Of a DNA stretch of 10,269 nucleotides, positions 1-6,327 are shown one piece after another. Source of the DNA: Deltaproteobacteria bacterium (lineage in GTDB: Bacteria; Desulfobacterota; BSN033; UBA1163); assembly GCA_016875155.1 (NCBI GenBank), contig VGSD01000067.1:1-10269 (forward strand), given 5' to 3'. The position numbers and the translations under genes are program-made. The notes under the pieces were generated by a model that was given only the letters and a program-made list of their open reading frames with translations, did no database searches and had not been told where the DNA came from. Within the stretch, counting starts at the first letter, position 1. The number at the start of each line of letters is the position of its first letter.

Positions 1-3000
1 ATTTGGCCAAATCGATCTCCGCCTCCCCCTTGACATTGATCACTGGCACACTGTACGGACAGACCCTCACGCAGGTCAAACACGCCGCACACCGCTCCCC
101 CTCCACCATCGCCACCACACCACCGACCTGCAGAAATTCTTGAGAGAGAATGGTTGCCGCCCGCGCAGAGGCTGCCTCAGCTTGGGCAATCGTCTCGTTG
201 ATCGATTTCGGGTAGTGCGCCATACCACAGAGGTAAAGACCATCACTCGCAAAATCAACCGGCCTCAATTTGACATGGGCTTCCAGGAAAAATCCATCCA
301 GTGTCAACGGAAATTTAAAGAGATTGGCTAGCTCCTTGCTTCCCTCATTTGGAACGACCGCCTCAGAGAGAACAAGAAGGTCTGGATGAAGCGTTAAGGG
401 AAGATGAAGCATGGGATCTTCTATCTGAACAGCCAATCTTCCATCAGAAAGGGAGACAGAAGGTTTTTTCTTATCATCAAACCGGACAAAGAGAACTCCT
501 TTCTCTCTGGCCTTGGTATAAAAAGCCTCCTTAAATCCATAAGTCCGCATATCTTTATAAAGGATAGTGATGGAGACATTGGGATGAAGCTCTTTCATTC
601 TGATCGCATTTTTAATGGCCACACTGCAGCAGATTCGACTACAATAGAAAGGCCTAGAGGGATCCTCATCCCACGGCCCAACGCACTGGATCATCACAAT
701 CGACTTGGCTTTTGAAAGAGATGGATCTTTTTCAAAAATTCTTTTTTCGAGCTCTTCCTGGGTAATGACTCTTTGATCCTCTCCCAGATGATATGCTTTT
801 CCACGATACTCCTTTCCTCCCGTGGCAATAATCGTTGTTCCATGCTCAATCACTCTCGGGGCTGAACCATTGGCGACCTTTGTCTTGAAGTTCCCCACTG
901 CTCCTTCATGTTCTATAACCTGATGACCTTTCAGAACCTCAATCCTTGGGTGGCTTTCAACTTTTTTGATTAAATCACTTAGGTAAGCCTTGGGGTCACC
1001 CCCGCTACCGCTGATATAGATCTGATTTAACCTTCCGCCAAGATTCTTCTCTCTTTCGACCAAATAGACAGAATATCCCTGTTCTGCCATGCTCAGAGCA
1101 CTTACCATTCCAGCGAGCCCCCCACCAATAACGAGGCTGCTGTGAACAAGGCTCCGCGGAACCGGATGGAGGGGTTCCAGATTCCTAGAACAGGCCACGG
1201 CCATCCGGACAAGTTCTTTTGCCTTCTCTGTGGCCTCCGCTTTCAGTCCCATATGAACCCAGGAGCATTGATCACGGATATTGGCCATCTCGAAGAGGTA
1301 GGGATTGAGTCCTACTTCGCGAATCGTATCTCTGAAAAGAGGCTCATGCGTCCTTGGAGTGCAGGAGGCAACAATCACCCGGTTCAAATTGAGTTCCTGC
1401 ACCCTTTCCTGGATTAACTTCAGGGAATCTGCAGAGCAGGTATAGATCGTATTCTCAGCATGGACCACTCCAGGAAGGGATTTTACAAATTCAGTCACCT
1501 CTTTCACGTCCACCGTTCCCGCAATATTTGTTCCGCAACTGCAGATGAAAGCTCCGATTCGTAGCTCCTCTTCCCGAGAGACTTTCCTCTCTTCAGGATA
1601 CTCTTTCTTTCTCTCAAGTGTTCCACGGGCTTCACCGATGACCGATAGGGCTCTTGCGGCTGCTCCGCTTGCCTGAATCACGCTGTCAGGAATATCTTTC
1701 GGTTCTGTAAAGGCGCCGCAGGCGAAGACACCGGTTCGGCTCGTATCAATCGGCTTGAAGTCTTCTGTCCAACAGAATTGATAGGAGTCGAGTTCAATAC
1801 CCGATGCCTTGGCTAACTGTTCAATATCCGGAAGAGGAGACATCCCTATGCTCAGTATTGCCAGATCAACCCTCTCCTCTTTAATGGTATGACCTCCATC
1901 TGACTCCTCGTATCGAATGAGGATATCCTTTGTTTCGGGATCTTCTTCTAATCCGGAGAGGCGGCAGGGGATATACTGAATCCCTTTCTCCTTCCCTCTC
2001 TCGAAATAAGCATCAAACCCCTTTCCAAAAGCCCTCATATCCATCTGGAAAATCTTAATCTCCACGCCCGGGATGTGCTCCATGGCGAGCATGGCTTCTT
2101 TGGTCGCATACATACAGCAGACCGAACTGCAGTAGTCGTGTCCCTTCTCTCTTGAACCCACGCACTGGAGGAAAGCGATCTTCTTTGGTTCCTGATGGTC
2201 TGAAGAACGCCGTGTGACATGTCCTCCCCACGGACCAGAGGCGCTGAGCATTCTCTCAAACTCCATGCTCGTCACCACATTGGGATAGCGGCCATAACCC
2301 AGCTCGGGCGAAAGCTCGGGATTGTAAAGTGAGTAGCCAGGCGAAAGAATGACAGAACCCACCTCCAGCTCTTCAAGGACATCCGCCTGCTGATGGTCGA
2401 TTGCCTCACGTTTGCAGACCTGGACACAGAGATGGCATTCCGAACAGATCCCGCAGGTAAGACATCTCGCTGCTTCCTGTCTTGCCTGTTCTTCAGTGAG
2501 AACCAGCTCCACCTCTCTAAAGTTTTTAATCCTTTCTTCTTCTGATAATTCAGGATTCTTTGTCCTATGGGATAAATCGACTTTCCCTTCCTCAACCATC
2601 TGATCAATCTCTTCTCGGGAAAGATCAACTACAGGAAGAGGGATCTGTTCCCTCGGGGTAAGAAGAGGGGCGCCTCTTAAATAGCGGTCAATTGAAAGCG
2701 CACCCCGCCGGCCATCGGCAATGGCTTGGATCAGAATCCAGGGTCCTCTTGCTACATCGCCTCCTGCAAAGACTCCGGCTCGATTGGTGGCCAAGGTATG
2801 CGGATCGATAGCAAAAGTCCCTTTGGGAGTGACTTCAAGACCGTGGGAATCCTCAAGGAATGAGATTTCAGGAGCCTGTGCCACTGCAGCGATCATCGTA
2901 TCCGCAGGAATGATCGATTCCGAACCTTTGATGGGGATGGGTCTTCTCCGTCCCGAAGAATCGGGCTCTCCTAATTCCATCTTCACACATTTCACACCCT

Positions 3001-4465
3001 TGACACGACCTTCCTCAACAACCACCTCGACAGGTGCCGTGAGTATCTGTATCTCAATTCCTTCCTTTTCTGCGGCTTCTACCTCCCATGAATTGGCTGG
3101 CATCTCATCCCGTGACCGCCGGTAGAGGATGCTCACTTCTCTAGCGCCCAAGCGAAGAGCTGTCCTTGCGGCATCGATGGCCACATTTCCACCACCGACC
3201 ACAACCGTCCTTTCCCCTACCCTCGGTGCAATGGGAATTCCAAAGGCAATGATGAATCGGTCATCAAGCCCCTCGGTAATGCCAAATCTTTCAGCCAGAC
3301 TGACTCCTTGAAGAAAAGGAACGCCGTGATGAACACCCAGAGCATCCTCGCCCGGAATTCCCAATTTCTGAGCTTCATGGGCGCCCATTGCCAAAAAGAT
3401 GGCTGAATAACCCGAATCAAAGAGGCTGTTGATATTTCGGATGGGTGTATTTAATTTCAATTCAACATTCGGATGATGGATGATCTCATTGATCTCTCTC
3501 TGAAGCACATCCCTCGGGAGGCGGTAGGACGGAATGCCCACTCTCATCATCCCACCTGCCACTGGTAGGGCTTCAAAGATCGTGACCTGATAACCCATCC
3601 TCGACAATTGATGGGCACAGCTCAATCCTGCAGGTCCTGCTCCAATGATGGCAATCTTCGCTTTCGGTCGTTCCGGTTCTCTATCTTTATCACTCCGAAC
3701 TCCCAACTCCGAACTCCCTGCCTGTCCGGCAGGCAGGCGAACTTCTTTATCCAATTCCTCCCGATGATCATAGACCCAGTCAGCCGCGAATCGCTTCAGA
3801 GCGCAGATGGAAACCGGCGTGTCCAACTTCCCCCGATTGCATTTCTCTTCACAAGGATGGTTACAAACACGCCCTACAGAGGCAGGAAAGGGATTGTATT
3901 CTTTCACCACGTCGAGCGCCTCTTTATACCGGCCAGCCTGAATGAGAGCGATATAGCCCTGGGCGCTCGTCTCAGCAGGACAGGTGGATTTACAGGGACT
4001 CGTTCCCCTTTTAGTAACAAGGAAGGTATTGGGAACAGCTTGAGGATAGGGCCTATAAATTGCCCTTCTCTGATCAAGACCTTCGTTGAATTCATTGGGA
4101 AGGAAAATCGGACAGACTTCCGTGCAGTCATTGCAACTGGTACACTTGCTCATATCCACATAACGGGGATGTCTTCGAACAGTGGCCTTAAAATGTCCGG
4201 CTCCTCCTTCCAATCCGATCAGCTCGGCATTCGTAATGATCTCGATATTGAGATGGCGACCAGCCTCCACCAATTTGGGAGAGACGATGCACATAGCGCA
4301 GTCATTGGTTGGGAAGGTCTTGTCGAGTTGTGCCATCTTTCCACCAATCGCCGGGGCCCGTTCCAGCAAGTAAACCCTCACTCCAGAGTTTGCCAGATCG
4401 AGAGCAGCCTGTACCCCGGCGATTCCTCCCCCCACGACTAACGCAGCACCAATCTTTTCAACCAT
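1..4465 (-). CDS. HdrA-GltD-HdrA fusion flavin/iron-sulfur oxidoreductase, 3' end off window
   Basis: The frame is open for 1488 codons from ATG at 4465 to the left edge, so the C-terminus is missing. Domains in order: HdrA-type flavin fold with GGGIAG (residues 12-17) and CAMC (56-59); a ferredoxin cluster C108/C111/C114/C118; a GltD/NfnB-like module with iron-sulfur cysteines C158, C162, C201, C205, C209, FAD motif GAGPAG (275-280) and NAD(P)-binding motif GGGN (424-427). Next come cysteines C668-C684, the rest of the first HdrA (QCVGSRE at 767-773; C783-C784), an HdrA N-terminal cluster domain (C975, C977, C1010, C1035), a second HdrA flavin fold (GGGLAG 1114-1119; C1275, C1279, C1280), and a ferredoxin cluster C1459/C1462/C1465/C1469. 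A second ferredoxin cluster probably lies beyond the edge. HdrA proteins are cytoplasmic electron-transfer, often flavin-bifurcating, subunits; GltD-like domains bind NAD(P)H. The metF-like gene lies upstream, suggesting a shared complex. Partner and direction of electron flow cannot be read from sequence. The start has a purine-rich GAGGGGAG just ahead of it. Confidence 0.93.
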   Translation of the reverse strand, partial: MVEKIGAALVVGGGIAGVQAALDLANSGVRVYLLERAPAIGGKMAQLDKTFPTNDCAMCIVSPKLVEAGRHLNIEIITNAELIGLEGGAGHFKATVRRHPRYVDMSKCTSCNDCTEVCPIFLPNEFNEGLDQRRAIYRPYPQAVPNTFLVTKRGTSPCKSTCPAETSAQGYIALIQAGRYKEALDVVKEYNPFPASVGRVCNHPCEEKCNRGKLDTPVSICALKRFAADWVYDHREELDKEVRLPAGQAGSSELGVRSDKDREPERPKAKIAIIGAGPAGLSCAHQLSRMGYQVTIFEALPVAGGMMRVGIPSYRLPRDVLQREINEIIHHPNVELKLNTPIRNINSLFDSGYSAIFLAMGAHEAQKLGIPGEDALGVHHGVPFLQGVSLAERFGITEGLDDRFIIAFGIPIAPRVGERTVVVGGGNVAIDAARTALRLGAREVSILYRRSRDEMPANSWEVEAAEKEGIEIQILTAPVEVVVEEGRVKGVKCVKMELGEPDSSGRRRPIPIKGSESIIPADTMIAAVAQAPEISFLEDSHGLEVTPKGTFAIDPHTLATNRAGVFAGGDVARGPWILIQAIADGRRGALSIDRYLRGAPLLTPREQIPLPVVDLSREEIDQMVEEGKVDLSHRTKNPELSEEERIKNFREVELVLTEEQARQEAARCLTCGICSECHLCVQVCKREAIDHQQADVLEELEVGSVILSPGYSLYNPELSPELGYGRYPNVVTSMEFERMLSASGPWGGHVTRRSSDHQEPKKIAFLQCVGSREKGHDYCSSVCCMYATKEAMLAMEHIPGVEIKIFQMDMRAFGKGFDAYFERGKEKGIQYIPCRLSGLEEDPETKDILIRYEESDGGHTIKEERVDLAILSIGMSPLPDIEQLAKASGIELDSYQFCWTEDFKPIDTSRTGVFACGAFTEPKDIPDSVIQASGAAARALSVIGEARGTLERKKEYPEERKVSREEELRIGAFICSCGTNIAGTVDVKEVTEFVKSLPGVVHAENTIYTCSADSLKLIQERVQELNLNRVIVASCTPRTHEPLFRDTIREVGLNPYLFEMANIRDQCSWVHMGLKAEATEKAKELVRMAVACSRNLEPLHPVPRSLVHSSLVIGGGLAGMVSALSMAEQGYSVYLVEREKNLGGRLNQIYISGSGGDPKAYLSDLIKKVESHPRIEVLKGHQVIEHEGAVGNFKTKVANGSAPRVIEHGTTIIATGGKEYRGKAYHLGEDQRVITQEELEKRIFEKDPSLSKAKSIVMIQCVGPWDEDPSRPFYCSRICCSVAIKNAIRMKELHPNVSITILYKDMRTYGFKEAFYTKAREKGVLFVRFDDKKKPSVSLSDGRLAVQIEDPMLHLPLTLHPDLLVLSEAVVPNEGSKELANLFKFPLTLDGFFLEAHVKLRPVDFASDGLYLCGMAHYPKSINETIAQAEAASARAATILSQEFLQVGGVVAMVEGERCAACLTCVRVCPYSVPVINVKGEAEIDLAK
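3692..3717. repeat. Tandem 12-base repeat next to the in-gene palindrome
   Basis: ACTCCGAACTCC occurs at 3692-3703 and again at 3706-3717, separated by CA. It directly abuts the palindrome and encodes the low-complexity linker SSELGVRS (residues 251-258). Together with the palindrome it makes up a segment of about 46 bases that looks foreign to both flanking domains. Confidence 0.7.
3717..3737. repeat. Palindromic repeat inserted in frame in the hdrA-like gene
   Basis: Arms CCTGCCTG (3717-3724) and CAGGCAGG (3730-3737) flank a 5-base centre. On the coding (minus) strand the 21 bases encode the end of R243 through LPAGQAG (244-250). The peptide sits in the linker between the GltD-type iron-sulfur segment (ending near residue 235) and the FAD fold (starting near 269). 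It keeps the frame open. A palindrome with matching outer arms lies at 4628-4667. This resembles short palindromic elements known to insert inside genes, such as the Rickettsia palindromic elements, but I infer insertion; only the palindrome and linker position are directly visible. Confidence 0.8.
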
Positions 4466-4510
4466 GCTCCCCTCGCCTATTGCTTTTGCATGAATATGCG
4501 ATATTCATAA

Positions 4511-4684
4511 ATCCGAAATTCGAATATCGAAATTCGAAACAAATCCGAATGTTAAAAATTCAAATTTCAAACCCTTCTTTTTTTTGGACGTTTTTAATTT
4601 GGTCATTTGAAATTGTTTCGAAATTCGCCTGCCTGCGTGAAGCCCCGCTCTGCGGGACGAAGGCAGGTATTTCGTATTTCGGAT
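4511..4684. repeat. Inverted-repeat (MITE-like) element between metF-like and hdrA-like genes
   Basis: The ends are ATCCGAAAT (4511-4519) and its exact complement ATTTCGGAT (4676-4684). Moving inward, the left arm (about 4511-4544) keeps pairing with the right arm (about 4612-4684) once a 40-base insertion in the right arm is skipped. CGAAATTCGAAACAA on the left faces a nearly identical complement TTGTTTCGAAATTCG (4613-4627) on the right. An inner pair, CAAATTTCAAA (4561-4571) and TTTGAAATTG, follows. The right end abuts the stop codon of the metF-like gene (4685-4687). It could be a non-autonomous mobile element, or an mRNA hairpin that protects or attenuates between the two genes. No transposase is visible. 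Confidence 0.7.
4628..4667. repeat. Palindrome nested inside the right arm of the inverted-repeat element
   Basis: Outer arms are CCTGCCT (4628-4634) and AGGCAGG (4661-4667). Inner arms are CCCGC (4644-4648) and GCGGG (4652-4656) around TCT. The outer arms match those of the palindrome inside the hdrA-like gene at 3717-3737. Removing these 40 bases restores the complementarity of the host element's two arms, which is direct evidence that this palindrome arrived later. Confidence 0.75.
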
Positions 4685-5557
4685 CTAAAGCTTCAACGCA
4701 TCTAGGTATTTTGAAATCCGGTCCTCTGCGCCAATAGGAATGAAATGGACTCCCTGGCAAAGATCCTTCAGTCCTTTCACCAGGTCGCTGACGATCTCAA
4801 TGCTGGCCTTCTCCTTGTCCGGAGATTTTGCTAATTTCTCAATGACATGGTTTGGCACCATTCCAGGTTTCACATGTTTATTCAAAAAAAGTCCCATCTC
4901 TGCGGATCGGACAAGGATTATTTCTGCAATCACCGGAATTCGAATCGGTCCAACCCGGTTCATAAACTGATGAAAGGAATCGAGATCGAAGACCGGTGTA
5001 GTCAGAAAATAATTAGTTCCAAGCCCGGCGAGTTCTTCCATCTCTTTAAGTTCCATATCTGGAACCTTTTTGCCCCAGCTTGAATCGATCCCCGATCCAA
5101 TGCAGAATTTTGGTTTTACAAGAAGCTCCCTGCCTGAGATATCATGGCCCTCCTGAAGGCTTTCAACTACAGAGAAAAGTTTTCCTGAATCAACATGGAA
5201 GAACATGATCTCCTGAAGGCTATCCCCGGTTATCCTATAATCTTCTGTGAACGCAAGGATATTTTCGATCCCAGCCTCTGAGGCGTTGAGAAGATGTTCC
5301 TGGATATCGACTCGGCTCTTTTCCCGGCAGGTGGTCTGGAGGATGGGATCAAATTTTTGATCTCTTAGGGCACGGCAGGTACCCATGGTGTCTGTCACCA
5401 GCCCCTCGATCTTCAATTCAGGAACAGTCAGGGCATCGATCCTTCCACGAATTCGGTCAATATTCCGAACTAAGTCCTGAACCCCTGTTCCGATCGGAGG
5501 CTGAACCTCTGAGGTCACAACAAACTTTTTACTCTTTAAACTCTCTTCTAACTTCAT
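4685..5557 (-). CDS. MetF-like methylenetetrahydrofolate reductase
   Basis: The 290-residue length is normal for MetF. MetF proteins are TIM-barrel flavoproteins that interconvert methylene- and methyl-tetrahydrofolate, in methionine synthesis or the methyl branch of the Wood-Ljungdahl pathway. Visible family features: SEVQPP (16-21) with E17 at the position of the catalytic glutamate of the E. coli enzyme; QTTCRE (74-79) matching the HLTC-type strand; AFTEDYRITGD (102-112), where an aspartate for flavin binding is expected; FLTTPVFD (184-191); PGMVPNHVIEKL (231-242); and HFIPIGAED near the C-terminus. The FLTTPVFD segment has Thr where many relatives have Gln at the folate-contact position. 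ATG at 5557 has AAAGGAG at 5570-5564, six bases away. It lies 50 bases after the regulator gene and is followed by the hdrA-like gene. In acetogens MetF can partner with Hdr-type proteins; the same is inferred here. No metV-like gene is seen in the window. Confidence 0.88.
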   Translation of the reverse strand: MKLEESLKSKKFVVTSEVQPPIGTGVQDLVRNIDRIRGRIDALTVPELKIEGLVTDTMGTCRALRDQKFDPILQTTCREKSRVDIQEHLLNASEAGIENILAFTEDYRITGDSLQEIMFFHVDSGKLFSVVESLQEGHDISGRELLVKPKFCIGSGIDSSWGKKVPDMELKEMEELAGLGTNYFLTTPVFDLDSFHQFMNRVGPIRIPVIAEIILVRSAEMGLFLNKHVKPGMVPNHVIEKLAKSPDKEKASIEIVSDLVKGLKDLCQGVHFIPIGAEDRISKYLDALKL

Positions 5558-5607
5558 AGGGCTCTCCTTTTAATTATAAAACAGATATGGAAAATTGTTA
5601 GAACCGA

Positions 5608-6180
5608 TCATTTCTTCAACCCCAACAATTTGGCCACCTCATATCTCAATTGTTCCAGCGGAAGGGGTTTTGAAAAACAGGCATCTGCTCCATATTCCTT
5701 CATTTGTGTAAAGGCCTCATCATTGAGGTAGGCGGATAGGACAACAATCTTGACATCCTTGGTTTCGGGGCTGGACTTGACCCTCTGGCAAACTTCATAA
5801 CCATTGATATCAGGCATCATGATATCGAGGATCAGGAGGTCCGGTTTGAAATGGCTTATCTGAAGGCCTGCCTCAAAACCATCTGAAGCGGAGATCATCT
5901 CATACCCATACTCATCCTCTTCAAGGGCCTGGACAATTGTCTCAACGATGATTTTGTCATCATCCACAACGAGGATCTTCTTTCTCTCCTCTCCTTTGGG
6001 TTCCTCCGGCAAAGGCATCCCTTTTTCTCGGAGGAATTGATCCATATCCTCCTTCTTAATCCTACGATGCCCTCCAACAGTTTTATATGCCTTTAGATGT
6101 CCCGCTTCGATCCAGTTAATGATTGTTTTAGAAGAAACCTTACAATACTTACTCGCCTGCGATACGGTTAAAATTTCCAT
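5608..6180 (-). CDS. Response regulator with N-terminal MerR/excisionase-type HTH
   Basis: The protein has 190 residues. Residues 1-52 form a MerR/excisionase-type helix-turn-helix: TVSQASKYCKVSSKTIINWI followed by the wing-like VGGHRRIKKEDM (35-46). Residues 68-188 form a CheY-like receiver: acidic pocket D73-D75, phosphoacceptor D119 in LILDIMMPD, S149 as the switch Ser/Thr in VVLSA, and K171 followed by P172. All conserved receiver residues are present, so it should be phosphorylated by a histidine kinase, none of which lies in the window. The DNA-binding part comes first, the reverse of most response regulators. Start ATG at 6180 has AAAAGGAG (6194-6187) six bases upstream. It is the first of three co-oriented genes and may control the metF/hdrA-like genes or itself; the target is not shown by sequence. 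Confidence 0.9.
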   Translation of the reverse strand: MEILTVSQASKYCKVSSKTIINWIEAGHLKAYKTVGGHRRIKKEDMDQFLREKGMPLPEEPKGEERKKILVVDDDKIIVETIVQALEEDEYGYEMISASDGFEAGLQISHFKPDLLILDIMMPDINGYEVCQRVKSSPETKDVKIVVLSAYLNDEAFTQMKEYGADACFSKPLPLEQLRYEVAKLLGLKK

Positions 6181-6190
6181 AATTTACTCC

Positions 6191-6237
6191 TTTTATAGAT
6201 TTTATAGTTTTTACTATTATTATAAAATTTATAGTTT
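6191..6237 (-). repeat. Repeated CTATAAA boxes and TATAAA/TTTATA dyad upstream of the regulator
   Basis: On the minus strand AAACTATAAA occurs at 6237-6228 and at 6210-6201, 27 bases apart. A third CTATAAAA lies at 6198-6191. A dyad TATAAA-A-TTTATA (plus strand 6221-6233) overlaps the likely -10 region. Such iterated boxes over a promoter could be binding sites for the helix-turn-helix of the adjacent gene. AT-rich DNA makes chance repeats likely, so confidence is modest. Confidence 0.35.
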
Positions 6238-6242
6238 GTCAA
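6213..6242 (-). promoter_or_regulatory. Candidate promoter of the regulator gene
   Basis: A perfect TTGACA (6242-6237, minus strand) is followed by AT-rich DNA. TATAAT occurs at 6224-6219, but only 12 bases away. Better-spaced -10 choices are AATAAT (6221-6216, spacing 15) and AATAGT (6218-6213, spacing 18). Any of these puts the transcript start upstream of the ribosome-binding site. The exact -10 is uncertain. Confidence 0.45.
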
Positions 6243-6327
6243 GTAATTTTTTGCGTTGCCAAGCTATTTTTATAACTATTTGATTTTTAAAATGATATTT
6301 CCGGGAGTAGCAAGCAGTAGTCTATTA

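Noticed and set aside
3692..3739. Frameshift or assembly error at the repeat in the hdrA-like gene
   Set aside because: The reading frame is continuous across it and both flanking GltD subdomains are intact in the same frame.
3608..4441. A 277-codon open frame on the plus strand antisense to the hdrA-like gene
   Set aside because: It lies wholly within the well-supported minus-strand gene, shows no recognisable domain, and is low in the patterns expected of a real protein.
5146..5225. Repeated CTCCTGAAGGCT in the metF-like gene
   Set aside because: It encodes two SLQE peptides within normal coding sequence; the repeat is short and shows no wider duplication.
5573..5601. Promoter-like CTAACA, 17-base spacer, TATAAT (minus strand) before the metF-like gene
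   Set aside because: The spacing is good, but the predicted transcript start near 5566 would fall inside the ribosome-binding site (5570-5564), removing it. Readthrough from the regulator gene is more likely.
6251..6263. Sigma-54-like CTTGGCAACGCAA on the minus strand
   Set aside because: The required GG-10 bases-GC spacing is absent; only the TTGGCA half resembles the consensus.
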